From Eutrophovita brisbanensis (GTDB lineage: Bacteria > Pseudomonadota > Gammaproteobacteria > Burkholderiales > Eutrophovitaceae), in contig JAYQTM010000001.1 in assembly GCA_038147395.1 (NCBI GenBank), positions 620,001 through 684,000 on the forward strand: a stretch of 64,000 nt of DNA. The letters are read 5' to 3'. The translations under genes were made by a program, and so were the position numbers. The notes beneath the pieces were generated by a model. The model worked only from the letters and a program-made list of their open reading frames with translations, searched no databases and was not told the DNA's origin. Positions 1 through 8,633 of this stretch are shown here, one piece after another (position 1 is the stretch's first letter; the number at the start of each line of letters is the position of its first letter).

Positions 1-3000
1 CCCGCAATTAAAGCTTCACCAGTGTGGCCTTCCGAAAAAAATGGCGCTTGAACTATTTAAGCCATTTATCTTTCACAAGTTGGAGATTCTTGGACTCGCA
101 ACTACCATCAAGGCTGCGAAACGCTTAGTTGAGCAAGAGGTGCCAGAGGTTTGGGATATTCTCGAGGATGTTATCCGAGAGCATCCCGTGCTCTTGAATC
201 GTGCGCCAACTCTTCACCGGTTGGGCATTCAAGCGTTTGAACCGGTTCTTATTGAAGGCAAGGCGATCCAGCTTCATCCATTGGTTTGTGCGGCGTTCAA
301 TGCTGACTTTGACGGCGATCAAATGGCGGTTCATGTCCCTTTGTCGTTAGAGGCTCAAATGGAGGCTCGAACGTTGATGATGGCGTCTAACAATGTGCTC
401 TCTCCGGCCAATGGCGAGCCAATCATCGTCCCTTCTCAAGATATCGTCCTAGGACTTTATTACATGACGAGAGAAAAAATGGGTGCCAAAGGGGAAGGTA
501 TGCGTTTTTCCAACGTCACTGAAGCAAGGCGAGCGTATGACAACGGAGAAATTGACCTGCAAGCGTCTTGTGAGGTTCGTATCTCCGAACATCGAATTGA
601 CGATGGCGGTAATGTTCAAGAAAGAGTCAACCGATACAAGACGACCGTTGGCCGTTCATTCTTATCCGAGATACTGCCCAAGGGCTTATCATTTGAAATC
701 CTGAATAAGGCTTTGAAGAAAAAAGAAATATCGAAACTCATTAATGCGAGTTTCAGAGATTGCGGCACTCGAGAGACGGTTATATTCGCAGATAAATTGA
801 TGTACACGGGATTTAGCTTTGCGACCAGGGCCGGACTCTCATTCGCTGTTAAAGATATGGAAATCCCCGAGGACAAGGAAAGAATCTTGTCAGAGGCAGA
901 AGAAGAAGTTAAGGAAATTGAGGGTCAGTACACTTCTGGTCTGGTTACTCAGGGCGAGCGTTATAACAAGGTGGTAGATATTTGGGGGCGAGCCGGGGAC
1001 GTCGTTGCAAAAGCAATGATGGACCGTTTAGGTAAAGAGCCGGTCAAAAAATGGAATGTAAGTACCAACTCTTGGGAATCATACAAAGACGAAAAAGGCC
1101 AAGAGGTATTCCAAGAATCATTTAATTCCATTTATATGATGGCCGATTCTGGCGCGCGTGGATCTGCGGCGCAGATAAGGCAGCTCGCCGGGATGCGTGG
1201 TCTGATGGCAAAGCCAGATGGATCCATTATTGAGACGCCAATCACAGCGAACTTCAGAGAAGGGCTCAACGTTCTTCAGTACTTCATTTCGACTCATGGA
1301 GCACGTAAAGGCTTGGCGGATACTGCGTTGAAAACCGCAAATTCCGGTTACCTCACTAGACGGTTGGTTGATGTGACTCAGGATTTGGTCGTTGTAGAAG
1401 ACGACTGTGGTACCGCAAACGGCTTCACCATGAAAGCCTTAATTGAGGGGGGAGAGGTTGTTGAGCCTCTTGGCGAGAGAATACTTGGCCGAGTAGTTGC
1501 TGAAGATTTGATCGATCCTGAAAATGGTGCACTACTCGCAACCGCCGGGACTTTGTTTGATGAGAGTCTCGTCAATCGAGTTGAAAACAGCGGTGTTGAT
1601 GAGGTCAAAGTCAGAACGCCGCTTACGTGTGAAACACGTTATGGACTCTGCGCTAAGTGCTACGGAAGAGATCTTGGGCGTGGTAACCTCGTCAGCTCCG
1701 GTGAGTCTGTCGGTGTGATAGCGGCTCAATCAATTGGCGAGCCAGGCACGCAATTGACGATGAGAACCTTCCATATCGGAGGCGCTGCGTCCCGAACTGC
1801 GGTAGCCAGCCAAATCGAGTCGAAATCCAAGGGTGTTGTTAAGTTCTCTGCTCAAATGCGATATGTTACGAATGAGCGGGGCGAGAAAGTGGTTATTTCT
1901 CGGTCGGGCGAGATCGTCGTGCATGATGACGTTGGGCGTGAGCGTGAACGACACAAAGTGCCCTATGGCGCGCTTTTGCATATCAGTGACGGTAGTTCTG
2001 AGAGTGCTGGTAAGGTGCTCGCTAATTGGGATCCTCACACCCGACCCATCATCACTGAATATTCCGGAACCGTGCGGTTCGAGAACGTAGAAGAGGGTGT
2101 GACCGTCACAAGGCAAATTGATGACATTACTGGTTTGTCTACGCTCGTCGTCACTGACCCAAAGCGCAGCTCATCCAGTCAAGGTAAGTCCTCTAGACCG
2201 AGTGTTCGACTTGTTGACGATGAAGGGGAGGAGATCAAAATTGCTGGGACTGATACTCCGGTAAATATTACTGTACCTGTAAATTCAGTGATCACAGTCA
2301 AAAACGGTCAAAAAGTCGGTATCGGTGAAGTTTTAGCTCGAATCCCGCAGGAGAGTTCAAAAACCCGAGACATTACGGGAGGTCTACCCCGTGTTGCTGA
2401 GTTGTTTGAGGCACGCTCACCAAAGGATTCAGGAGTCCTAGCTGCGGTGACTGGTGCAGTATCCTTCGGTAAAGACACCAAAGGGAAGCAACGGTTGGTT
2501 ATTACTGACAGCGATGGAGTTTCCCACGAATTTTTGATCCCTAAAGACAAGCACGTGTTAGTTCATGAGGGCCAGCTAGTCAATGTTGGAGAGATGATCG
2601 TTGATGGGCCGCCAGACCCACATGAGATTCTTAAGTTATTAGGAATTGAGGCGCTCGCTCGATTTATTATTGATGAGGTCCAGGACGTATACCGGCTACA
2701 AGGGGTGCGCATCAACGATAAGCACATCGAAGTCATTGTTCGGCAGATGTTGAGACGTGTGACCATATCTGATTCGGGGCATTCTGAGTTCATTCAAGGT
2801 GAGCAGGTCGAGAGGTCCGAGGTGTTGGCCGCAAACGAAGAGCTTGTCTCTGAGGGTAAAACCCCAGCTTCGTTCGACAATATCCTTCTCGGTATTACCA
2901 AGGCTTCCCTCTCAACCGATTCCTTTATATCAGCCGCCTCGTTCCAAGAAACTACTCGAGTGCTGACAGAAGCTGCGATTATGGGCAAAAAGGACGATCT

Positions 3001-3175
3001 ACGAGGACTTAAGGAAAACGTCATTGTGGGTCGCTTGATCCCCGCTGGAACTGGGCTCGCGTATCACAGGACGAGAAAGCGAGCCCCTGAGCCTGATCTT
3101 TTTGCCGATATATCGGAAGATTCCAGTGAATCGGCAGAGGAAAGTTCGGAGAGTGAAAACGAAGCGGCGGCTTGA
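1..3175 (+). CDS. rpoC: DNA-directed RNA polymerase subunit beta' (3' part, cut by window start)
   Basis: Largest catalytic subunit of RNA polymerase. The reading frame is open from base 2 and already encodes LHQCGLPKK-MALELFKPF, which lies roughly 370 residues into the E. coli protein, so the N-terminal zinc ribbon and clamp are missing only because the window begins here. The invariant NADFDGDQ motif (bases about 298-321) supplies the three Asp residues that hold the catalytic Mg2+. The bridge-helix and trigger-loop region follows, for example GARGSAAQIRQLAGMRGLM near base 1155 and AAQSIGEPGTQLTMRTFH near base 1723. The four-Cys zinc site is at CETRYGLCAKC near base 1630. The C-terminus is an acidic Ser/Glu-rich tail. 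No internal break is seen. The stop codon overlaps the -35 box of the next operon's promoter. Confidence 0.98.
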   Translation, partial: PQLKLHQCGLPKKMALELFKPFIFHKLEILGLATTIKAAKRLVEQEVPEVWDILEDVIREHPVLLNRAPTLHRLGIQAFEPVLIEGKAIQLHPLVCAAFNADFDGDQMAVHVPLSLEAQMEARTLMMASNNVLSPANGEPIIVPSQDIVLGLYYMTREKMGAKGEGMRFSNVTEARRAYDNGEIDLQASCEVRISEHRIDDGGNVQERVNRYKTTVGRSFLSEILPKGLSFEILNKALKKKEISKLINASFRDCGTRETVIFADKLMYTGFSFATRAGLSFAVKDMEIPEDKERILSEAEEEVKEIEGQYTSGLVTQGERYNKVVDIWGRAGDVVAKAMMDRLGKEPVKKWNVSTNSWESYKDEKGQEVFQESFNSIYMMADSGARGSAAQIRQLAGMRGLMAKPDGSIIETPITANFREGLNVLQYFISTHGARKGLADTALKTANSGYLTRRLVDVTQDLVVVEDDCGTANGFTMKALIEGGEVVEPLGERILGRVVAEDLIDPENGALLATAGTLFDESLVNRVENSGVDEVKVRTPLTCETRYGLCAKCYGRDLGRGNLVSSGESVGVIAAQSIGEPGTQLTMRTFHIGGAASRTAVASQIESKSKGVVKFSAQMRYVTNERGEKVVISRSGEIVVHDDVGRERERHKVPYGALLHISDGSSESAGKVLANWDPHTRPIITEYSGTVRFENVEEGVTVTRQIDDITGLSTLVVTDPKRSSSSQGKSSRPSVRLVDDEGEEIKIAGTDTPVNITVPVNSVITVKNGQKVGIGEVLARIPQESSKTRDITGGLPRVAELFEARSPKDSGVLAAVTGAVSFGKDTKGKQRLVITDSDGVSHEFLIPKDKHVLVHEGQLVNVGEMIVDGPPDPHEILKLLGIEALARFIIDEVQDVYRLQGVRINDKHIEVIVRQMLRRVTISDSGHSEFIQGEQVERSEVLAANEELVSEGKTPASFDNILLGITKASLSTDSFISAASFQETTRVLTEAAIMGKKDDLRGLKENVIVGRLIPAGTGLAYHRTRKRAPEPDLFADISEDSSESAEESSESENEAAA

Positions 3176-3200
3176 CATTAAGATGGCGGGGTCTTAGAAT
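3172..3200 (+). promoter_or_regulatory. sigma-70 promoter of the str operon (rpsL-rpsG-fusA-tuf)
   Basis: A perfect TTGACA (3172-3177) is followed by a 17-base spacer and TAGAAT (3195-3200), predicting a start near 3207. The -35 box shares bases with the rpoC stop codon. This is the strongest sigma-70 match I found in the window, and it sits where a str-operon promoter is expected. The initiation site itself is inferred. Confidence 0.75.
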
Positions 3201-3213
3201 CCCCCGTCTTTTT
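3185..3213 (+). terminator. Rho-independent terminator of rpoBC, overlapping the str promoter
   Basis: GGCGGGG (3185-3191) pairs with CCCCGTC (3202-3208), with one G-T wobble, around a 10-base loop. TTTTT follows at 3209-3213. The hairpin covers the spacer and -10 box of the str promoter, so upstream transcription would end about where the new transcript begins. Confidence 0.6.
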
Positions 3214-3281
3214 CCTGGTGAGAGCCGCCGGGATAATAAGTTGAACACGGCCTGGTTTTGGCAGTTGTCCCTCACCAGGCC
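3214..3281 (+). promoter_or_regulatory. str operon leader with two mutually exclusive hairpins
   Basis: The segment ACCAGG at 3274-3279 can pair in two ways. CCTGGTGAG (3214-3222) pairs perfectly with CTCACCAGG (3271-3279). Alternatively GGCCTGGT (3249-3256) pairs perfectly with ACCAGGCC (3274-3281). The two folds share the same 3' arm and cannot form together. The region lies just after the predicted transcription start and 34 bases before rpsL, so it could be a regulatory leader. Function is inferred. Confidence 0.4.
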
Positions 3282-3314
3282 TTAATTTATAGATTTAGGA
3301 CCTAAGGTAATAAT

Positions 3315-3689
3315 ATGCCCACTATTAATCAGCTGGTGCGTAAAGGTAGATCCGTGCCGATCGCGAAGAGCAAAGTGCCAGCGCTCGGAGGAGCTCCTGC
3401 CAAGCGCGGTGTGTGCACTCGTGTCTACACGACGACACCCAAGAAACCAAACTCGGCGCTAAGAAAAGTAGCGAAAGTTAAACTCACGACTGGTTTCGAA
3501 GTGATTAGCTACATCGGTGGTGAAGGTCATAACCTCCAAGAGCACTCCGTTGTGCTGATACGCGGCGGCCGTGTTAAAGACTTGCCTGGTGTGCGATACC
3601 ACGTTGTTCGCGGAAGTTTAGATACGCAGGGCGTTAAGGATAGAAAACAGGCGCGCTCAAAGTATGGTGCGAAACGCGCCAAAGGTTAA
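3315..3689 (+). CDS. rpsL: 30S ribosomal protein S12
   Basis: Decoding-centre protein of the small subunit, 124 residues, the usual length. The conserved loop TPKKPNSALRKVAKV and the second loop GGRVKDLPGVRYH are both present with the wild-type lysines, whose replacement gives streptomycin resistance in E. coli. A Lys/Arg-rich tail ends KYGAKRAKG. It is the first gene of the str operon and starts at ATG 3315. rpsG follows 28 bases later. Confidence 0.98.
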   Translation: MPTINQLVRKGRSVPIAKSKVPALGGAPAKRGVCTRVYTTTPKKPNSALRKVAKVKLTTGFEVISYIGGEGHNLQEHSVVLIRGGRVKDLPGVRYHVVRGSLDTQGVKDRKQARSKYGAKRAKG

Positions 3690-3717
3690 TTAACTAGGAA
3701 AGAATCAAGAGGTTTCA

Positions 3718-4188
3718 ATGCCAAGACGTCGTGAAGTTCCAAAAAGAGAAACGTTGCCGGATCCAAAATACCACAACCAAGAGGTTGCGAAATTCATGAA
3801 TGTAATCATGACGCGCGGTAAGAAATCGGTTGCAGAGCGAATTGTTTATGGCGCCTTCACCCATATAGAAAAAGTTGGGAAATCAGACCCTCTAGAAATT
3901 TTCAATAGCGCTCTTGCCAATGTCAGGCCGCTCGTAGAGGTGAAGTCGAGACGTGTTGGCGGTGCGAACTACCAGGTTCCCGTCGAAGTGAGGCCCTCTC
4001 GCAGGAACGCCTTGGCAATGCGCTGGCTAAGAGAGTCTGCTCGCGCACGAAGCGAAAAATCGATGGCTGCGCGATTGGGGAATGAGCTCAAAGAGGCGGC
4101 AGAGGGCCGAGGTGGAGCGGTGAAGAAGAAGGATGAAGTTCACCGTATGGCAGAGGCAAACAAAGCGTTCTCGCATTTCCGTTTTTAA
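3718..4188 (+). CDS. rpsG: 30S ribosomal protein S7
   Basis: Primary binder of the 3' major domain of 16S rRNA and organiser of the 30S head, 156 residues as in other proteobacteria. It begins MPRRREV and contains the family stretches FMNVIMTRGKKSVAER and PVEVRPSRRNALAMRWL. In E. coli, S7 represses its own operon by binding the rpsL-rpsG gap. Here that gap is only 28 bases (3690-3717) and shows no obvious large structure, so control may act elsewhere, such as the long leader before rpsL (inference). Confidence 0.98.
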   Translation: MPRRREVPKRETLPDPKYHNQEVAKFMNVIMTRGKKSVAERIVYGAFTHIEKVGKSDPLEIFNSALANVRPLVEVKSRRVGGANYQVPVEVRPSRRNALAMRWLRESARARSEKSMAARLGNELKEAAEGRGGAVKKKDEVHRMAEANKAFSHFRF

Positions 4189-4209
4189 ACTGACACGTTT
4201 TTAAGATTT

Positions 4210-6300
4210 ATGGCTCGCACAACACCAATCAATCGTTATCGAAACATCGGTATCAGCGCACACATTGACGCTGGCAAAACCACTACAACCGAGAGAATTC
4301 TTTTCTATACCGGTGTGTCACACAAAATCGGTGAGGTTCACGACGGCGCTGCTGTCATGGACTGGATGGCCCAAGAGCGGGAGCGTGGCATCACGATCAC
4401 CTCTGCAGCGACGACTTGTTTCTGGCGGGGAATGGACGGAAATCTTCCTGAGCATCGGATCAATATTATTGATACGCCTGGGCACGTTGATTTTACTATC
4501 GAGGTTGAGCGCTCGATGCGTGTTCTTGATGGCGCGTGTATGGTCTATTGTGCCGTGGGCGGTGTCCAGCCGCAGTCGGAAACGGTTTGGCGTCAGGCGA
4601 ATAAATACCGGGTGCCGAGAATGGCATTTGTTAACAAGATGGATCGACAGGGAGCTAACTTCTTCAAAGTGTACGACCAAATGCGTGCTCGTTTGAAAGC
4701 CAATCCCGTGTTGATGCAAATTCCGATTGGAGCTGAGGAAGGCTTTGAGGGCGTTGTTGACCTCGTTAAAATGAAAGCGATTTATTGGGACGAAGCGACA
4801 GCTGGAACCAAGTACGAAGAGCGAGAGATTCCTGCCGAATTACAGGCTCAGGCTGACGAGTGGCGCGAGAAGCTTGTCGAAGCTGCCGCTGAATCCAGTG
4901 AGGAGCTGATGGAGAAGTACCTTGAGGAGGGAGATCTAACTCTAGAGGAGATTCAAAAAGGTATCAGAACACGAACAATTGCCACAGAAATCGTACCGAT
5001 GATGTGCGGTACTGCATTCAAAAATAAAGGTGTTCAGGCAATGCTGGACGGTGTGGTTGACTATCTGCCGTCCCCTGTGGATATCCCCGACGTTAAGGGA
5101 GAGACCGAGGCAGGTGATCCTGCTTCTCGAAAGGCGGATGACGCAGATTCATTCTCGGCCCTGTCTTTCAAAATCATGACCGATCCTTACGTCGGACAAC
5201 TGATTTTCTTTAGGGTTTACTCGGGAGTTGTTAATGCGGGTGACACCATCTATAACCCAATCAAAGGGAAAAAGGAGCGTATCGGTCGGATTCTTCAGAT
5301 GCACGCGAACAATCGGGAAGAATTGAAAGAGGTTCGAGCAGGGGATATTGCAGCGGCTGTTGGTCTGAAGGATGCCACGACTGGCGACTCGATTTGTGAT
5401 CCATCCAAGCCGATCATTCTTGAACGCATGGAGTTCCCTGAGCCAGTTATCTCGCAAGCAGTCGAGCCGAAAACTAAGAGTGATCAGGAAAAAATGGGAA
5501 TCGCGCTTGGTCGTCTAGCGCAGGAAGATCCGTCGTTTCGGGTTAAGACCGACGAAGAGTCGGGTCAGACGATTATCTCGGGAATGGGTGAATTACACCT
5601 CGAGATTCTTGTGGATCGGATGAAACGAGAGTTCGGCGTTGAAGCGAATATCGGAAAGCCTCAGGTTGCTTACAGAGAAGCCATTAAGCAAACCGTTGAC
5701 ATTGAAGGGAAATTCGTTAAGCAAAGTGGCGGTAAAGGCCAATATGGGCATGTGTGGCTCAAGATGGAGCCATCAGAGCAAGGACAAGGATTTGAGTTCG
5801 TTGACGCCATTAAGGGTGGAGTGGTTCCGAAAGACTACATCCCTGCTGTTCAAAAGGGCCTTACGGAGGCAATGACATCCGGAGTTGTGGCGGGTTATCC
5901 AGTTGTTGATGTGAAAGTCACGCTGTTTGATGGCTCCTACCACGAAGTCGATTCATCTGAGAACGCGTTTAAAATGGCTGCAATCTTAGCGTTTAAGGAC
6001 GGTATGCGGAAAGCCAACGCGGCACTGCTTGAGCCGATCATGGCTGTTGAGGTCGAAACGCCAGAAGAGAAGATGGGTGACGTTATGGGCGATTTATCCT
6101 CGAGAAGAGGGACCATACAGGGCATGGAAGATATGGCAGGGGGCGGTAAGGCGGTTAAGGCCGAGGTGCCTTTGTCAGAAATGTTTGGCTACTCAACAAC
6201 ATTGCGTTCTCTTACCCAGGGAAGGGCAACTTACTCGATGGAATTCAAGCACTACTCCGAGGCACCGAAGAGCGTTGCTGAGGCTGTTGTAAACAAATAA
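4210..6300 (+). CDS. fusA: Elongation factor G
   Basis: Translocation GTPase, 696 residues (E. coli 704). The G1 P-loop AHIDAGKTTTTE starts near residue 17, the switch I region carries RERGITITSAA, and the other GTPase motifs are DTPGHVDF and NKMDRQGA. Domain IV contains GGKGQYGHV, and the C-terminus has FGYSTTLRSLTQGRA. This is the canonical EF-G of the str operon, not the EF-G2 or Tet-type paralogue. It follows rpsG by 21 bases. The Shine-Dalgarno before ATG 4210 is weak. Confidence 0.98.
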   Translation: MARTTPINRYRNIGISAHIDAGKTTTTERILFYTGVSHKIGEVHDGAAVMDWMAQERERGITITSAATTCFWRGMDGNLPEHRINIIDTPGHVDFTIEVERSMRVLDGACMVYCAVGGVQPQSETVWRQANKYRVPRMAFVNKMDRQGANFFKVYDQMRARLKANPVLMQIPIGAEEGFEGVVDLVKMKAIYWDEATAGTKYEEREIPAELQAQADEWREKLVEAAAESSEELMEKYLEEGDLTLEEIQKGIRTRTIATEIVPMMCGTAFKNKGVQAMLDGVVDYLPSPVDIPDVKGETEAGDPASRKADDADSFSALSFKIMTDPYVGQLIFFRVYSGVVNAGDTIYNPIKGKKERIGRILQMHANNREELKEVRAGDIAAAVGLKDATTGDSICDPSKPIILERMEFPEPVISQAVEPKTKSDQEKMGIALGRLAQEDPSFRVKTDEESGQTIISGMGELHLEILVDRMKREFGVEANIGKPQVAYREAIKQTVDIEGKFVKQSGGKGQYGHVWLKMEPSEQGQGFEFVDAIKGGVVPKDYIPAVQKGLTEAMTSGVVAGYPVVDVKVTLFDGSYHEVDSSENAFKMAAILAFKDGMRKANAALLEPIMAVEVETPEEKMGDVMGDLSSRRGTIQGMEDMAGGGKAVKAEVPLSEMFGYSTTLRSLTQGRATYSMEFKHYSEAPKSVAEAVVNK

Positions 6301-6352
6301 ATAACGGTATTAATTCTTCAAACATAAAATTAAATTTAGTTAAGAGGACATC

Positions 6353-7543
6353 ATGGCAAAGGGAAAGTTTGAGCGGACAAAGCCGCACGTGAATGTTGGA
6401 ACGATTGGGCACGTTGACCATGGTAAGACGACGTTAACTGCCGCTATTACGACCATATTGGCTGCGAAGCAAGGTGGAGAAGCCAAGGGTTATGATCAGA
6501 TTGACAATGCGCCAGAAGAGAAAGCTCGTGGTATCACGATCAATACTTCTCACGTCGAATATGAGACGGATAATCGCCACTATGCGCACGTTGACTGTCC
6601 AGGTCACGCTGACTATGTGAAGAACATGATTACGGGTGCGGCGCAGATGGATGGCGCCATTTTGGTTGTTTCAGCCGCAGATGGCCCGATGCCTCAAACG
6701 CGAGAGCACATTTTGCTTGCACGACAGGTTGGTGTGCCGTACATCATCGTATTTTTGAATAAAGCTGATCAGGTTGATGATGCTGAATTGCTCGAGCTTG
6801 TTGAAATGGAAGTTCGAGAGTTGCTCTCTAAATATGATTTCCCTGGAGATGACACTCCAATCGTGATTGGCTCAGCCCTCAAGGCGCTTGAAGGTGACAC
6901 GGGTGAGCATGGTGAGCAGGCGATCATGAAATTGGCTGAAGCCCTGGACTCATACATTCCAGAGCCACAAAGAACACTGGATATGGCGTTTTTGATGCCA
7001 GTTGAGGACGTATTCTCAATTTCAGGTCGAGGAACAGTGGTTACTGGTCGTGTAGAGCGCGGCATCATCACGGTTAACGATGAGATTGAAATCGTTGGCT
7101 TGAAGGATACAACTAAGACGGTATGTACGGGCGTTGAGATGTTCCGTAAATTGCTTGACCAAGGTCAGGCTGGCGATAACGTTGGTGTTCTTCTTCGTGG
7201 TACGAAGCGTGATGAAGTTGAGCGTGGTCAAGTGTTGGCTAAGCCTGGTTCGATCACACCACACGTTAAGTTTGAGGCTGAGGTTTACGTCTTGAGTAAG
7301 GAAGAGGGCGGACGACACACTCCATTCTTTAACGGTTACAGACCACAGTTTTATTTTAGAACAACGGATGTGACTGGCTCATGTGATTTGCCAGAGGGTA
7401 CTGAGATGGTGATGCCTGGTGATAACGTGCAGATGAAGGTTACTCTGATTCAGCCGATTGCTATGGAAGAGGGCTTGCGTTTCGCGATCCGTGAGGGTGG
7501 TCGAACTGTCGGTGCCGGCGTTGTATCCAAAGTAACCGAGTAA
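6353..7543 (+). CDS. tuf: Elongation factor Tu
   Basis: GTPase that delivers aminoacyl-tRNA to the ribosome, 396 residues. Motifs visible are GHVDHGKTTLT (P-loop), the effector loop EEKARGITINTSHVEY, DCPGHADY and NKADQVDD. Domain 2 (TGRVERGI) and domain 3 (GGRHTPFFNGYRPQFYFRTTDVTG) are complete. GAGG lies upstream of ATG 6353. No terminator is seen between tuf and rpsJ (51 bases), so the str and S10 operons are probably read as one. A second tuf copy, common in this group, is not in the window. Confidence 0.98.
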   Translation: MAKGKFERTKPHVNVGTIGHVDHGKTTLTAAITTILAAKQGGEAKGYDQIDNAPEEKARGITINTSHVEYETDNRHYAHVDCPGHADYVKNMITGAAQMDGAILVVSAADGPMPQTREHILLARQVGVPYIIVFLNKADQVDDAELLELVEMEVRELLSKYDFPGDDTPIVIGSALKALEGDTGEHGEQAIMKLAEALDSYIPEPQRTLDMAFLMPVEDVFSISGRGTVVTGRVERGIITVNDEIEIVGLKDTTKTVCTGVEMFRKLLDQGQAGDNVGVLLRGTKRDEVERGQVLAKPGSITPHVKFEAEVYVLSKEEGGRHTPFFNGYRPQFYFRTTDVTGSCDLPEGTEMVMPGDNVQMKVTLIQPIAMEEGLRFAIREGGRTVGAGVVSKVTE

Positions 7544-7594
7544 TTGAGTAGACGCCTGGGTAGTAATTTTGTCAGTTTTGTGAAGAGATAATTA

Positions 7595-7903
7595 ATGGAA
7601 AACCAAAAAATCCGAATCCGTTTAAAAGCGTTTGACTACCGGCTTATCGATCAGTCAGCGATAGAAATCGTGGAGACTGCGAAAAGAACTGGAGCGGTTG
7701 TCAAGGGGCCAGTGCCTTTGCCCACTCGTATTGAGCGATTCAATTTGTTGCGTTCTCCTCACGTTGACAAGAAATCTCGGGAGCAGTTGGAGATGCGCAC
7801 TCATCAACGGTTGATGGACATCATTGATCCAACTGAGAAGACGGTTGATGCTTTGATGAAGTTGGATCTGCCTGCTGGAGTCGATGTAGAAATCAAGTTG
7901 TAG
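7595..7903 (+). CDS. rpsJ: 30S ribosomal protein S10 (NusE)
   Basis: S10 is both a 30S head protein and the NusE antitermination factor. It has 102 residues (E. coli 103) and starts MENQKIRIRLKAFDYRLIDQ. The loop GPVPLPTRIERFNLLRSPHVDKKSREQ is the conserved ribosome-binding extension. GAAGAGA precedes ATG 7595. It is the first S10-operon gene. Unlike E. coli there is no long leader before it, but a 91-base structured gap follows it. Confidence 0.98.
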   Translation: MENQKIRIRLKAFDYRLIDQSAIEIVETAKRTGAVVKGPVPLPTRIERFNLLRSPHVDKKSREQLEMRTHQRLMDIIDPTEKTVDALMKLDLPAGVDVEIKL

Positions 7904-7917
7904 TAACAAATCTGGTT

Positions 7918-7986
7918 AGGTTAGTGATTTAACCTGGCTTAAATTAAAACTAGATCCGCCAATTGTAGTGGGTCCCTCATTTGAGG
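7918..7986 (+). promoter_or_regulatory. Hairpins in the rpsJ-rplC gap, one masking the rplC Shine-Dalgarno
   Basis: AGGTTA (7918-7923) pairs perfectly with TAACCT (7930-7935) across a 6-base loop. Closer to the gene, CCTC (7975-7978) can pair with GAGG (7983-7986), the core of the rplC ribosome-binding site, around an ATTT loop. This could make rplC translation depend on coupling or protein binding. It is a short hairpin, so the effect is speculative. Confidence 0.35.
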
Positions 7987-7994
7987 AAAGAATA

Positions 7995-8630
7995 ATGTCT
8001 ATAGGAATGATCGGTCGTAAGATCGGAATGACGAGGTTATTCACTGAAAGCGGTGACAGTGTTCCCGTGACGGTGGTTGACGTGTCGAATAATCGAGTGT
8101 CTCAACTGAAAACAGTCGAGACCGACGGGTATGCTGCCGTCCAGGTCGCATACGGTCAACGGCGTCGGAGTCGCATCAACAAAGCGACTGCCGGACATTT
8201 AGCTAAAGCTGGTGTTGAGAGCGCCCGTGGTTTTCACGAATTTAACGTTGCAAACCCAGAGTTTGAGTTAGGGCAGGCGATCGACGTCGAGCTTTTTGAG
8301 TCCACCGAATTCGTGGATGTTTCTGGTGTGACCAAAGGTAAAGGCTTTGCTGGTGCGATCAAACGTCACAACTTCTCGTCTCAGCGCGCAAGTCATGGTC
8401 AGTCGATCACTCACAACGCACATGGTTCCACTGGAATGAACCAAGACCCCGGTCGCGTCTTCAAGGGTAAAAAAATGGCAGGCCATCTTGGATCGGTCAA
8501 GCGCACGATCCAGAATATCGCCGTGGTTAAGATTGATAAAGAGCGCAACCTGATGTTCCTTAAGGGCGCTGTCCCTGGTTCCGATGGCTCAGATGTCGTC
8601 GTTGTGCCATCTGTTAAGAAGGGAGCCTAG
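7995..8630 (+). CDS. rplC: 50S ribosomal protein L3
   Basis: Early-assembling 23S rRNA binder, 211 residues from ATG 7995. This start is preferred over a GTG at 7968 in the same frame because TGAGGAAAG precedes it and the protein then begins MSIGMIGRKIGMTRLF, as in the family. The loop near residues 140-155, with HGSTGMNQDPGRVFKGKKM, is the conserved part reaching toward the peptidyl transferase centre and holds the Gln that is methylated in E. coli. rplD starts four bases after its stop. Confidence 0.97.
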   Translation: MSIGMIGRKIGMTRLFTESGDSVPVTVVDVSNNRVSQLKTVETDGYAAVQVAYGQRRRSRINKATAGHLAKAGVESARGFHEFNVANPEFELGQAIDVELFESTEFVDVSGVTKGKGFAGAIKRHNFSSQRASHGQSITHNAHGSTGMNQDPGRVFKGKKMAGHLGSVKRTIQNIAVVKIDKERNLMFLKGAVPGSDGSDVVVVPSVKKGA

Positions 8631-8633
8631 ACC

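Noticed and set aside
1730..2116. 128-codon open frame antisense to rpoC
   Set aside because: It is a mirror of rpoC codon structure without start signals. The same applies to the other antisense frames in core genes.
7968..7994. GTG 7968 as rplC start
   Set aside because: It would add nine residues not seen in L3 and has no ribosome-binding site, whereas ATG 7995 has TGAGGAAAG.
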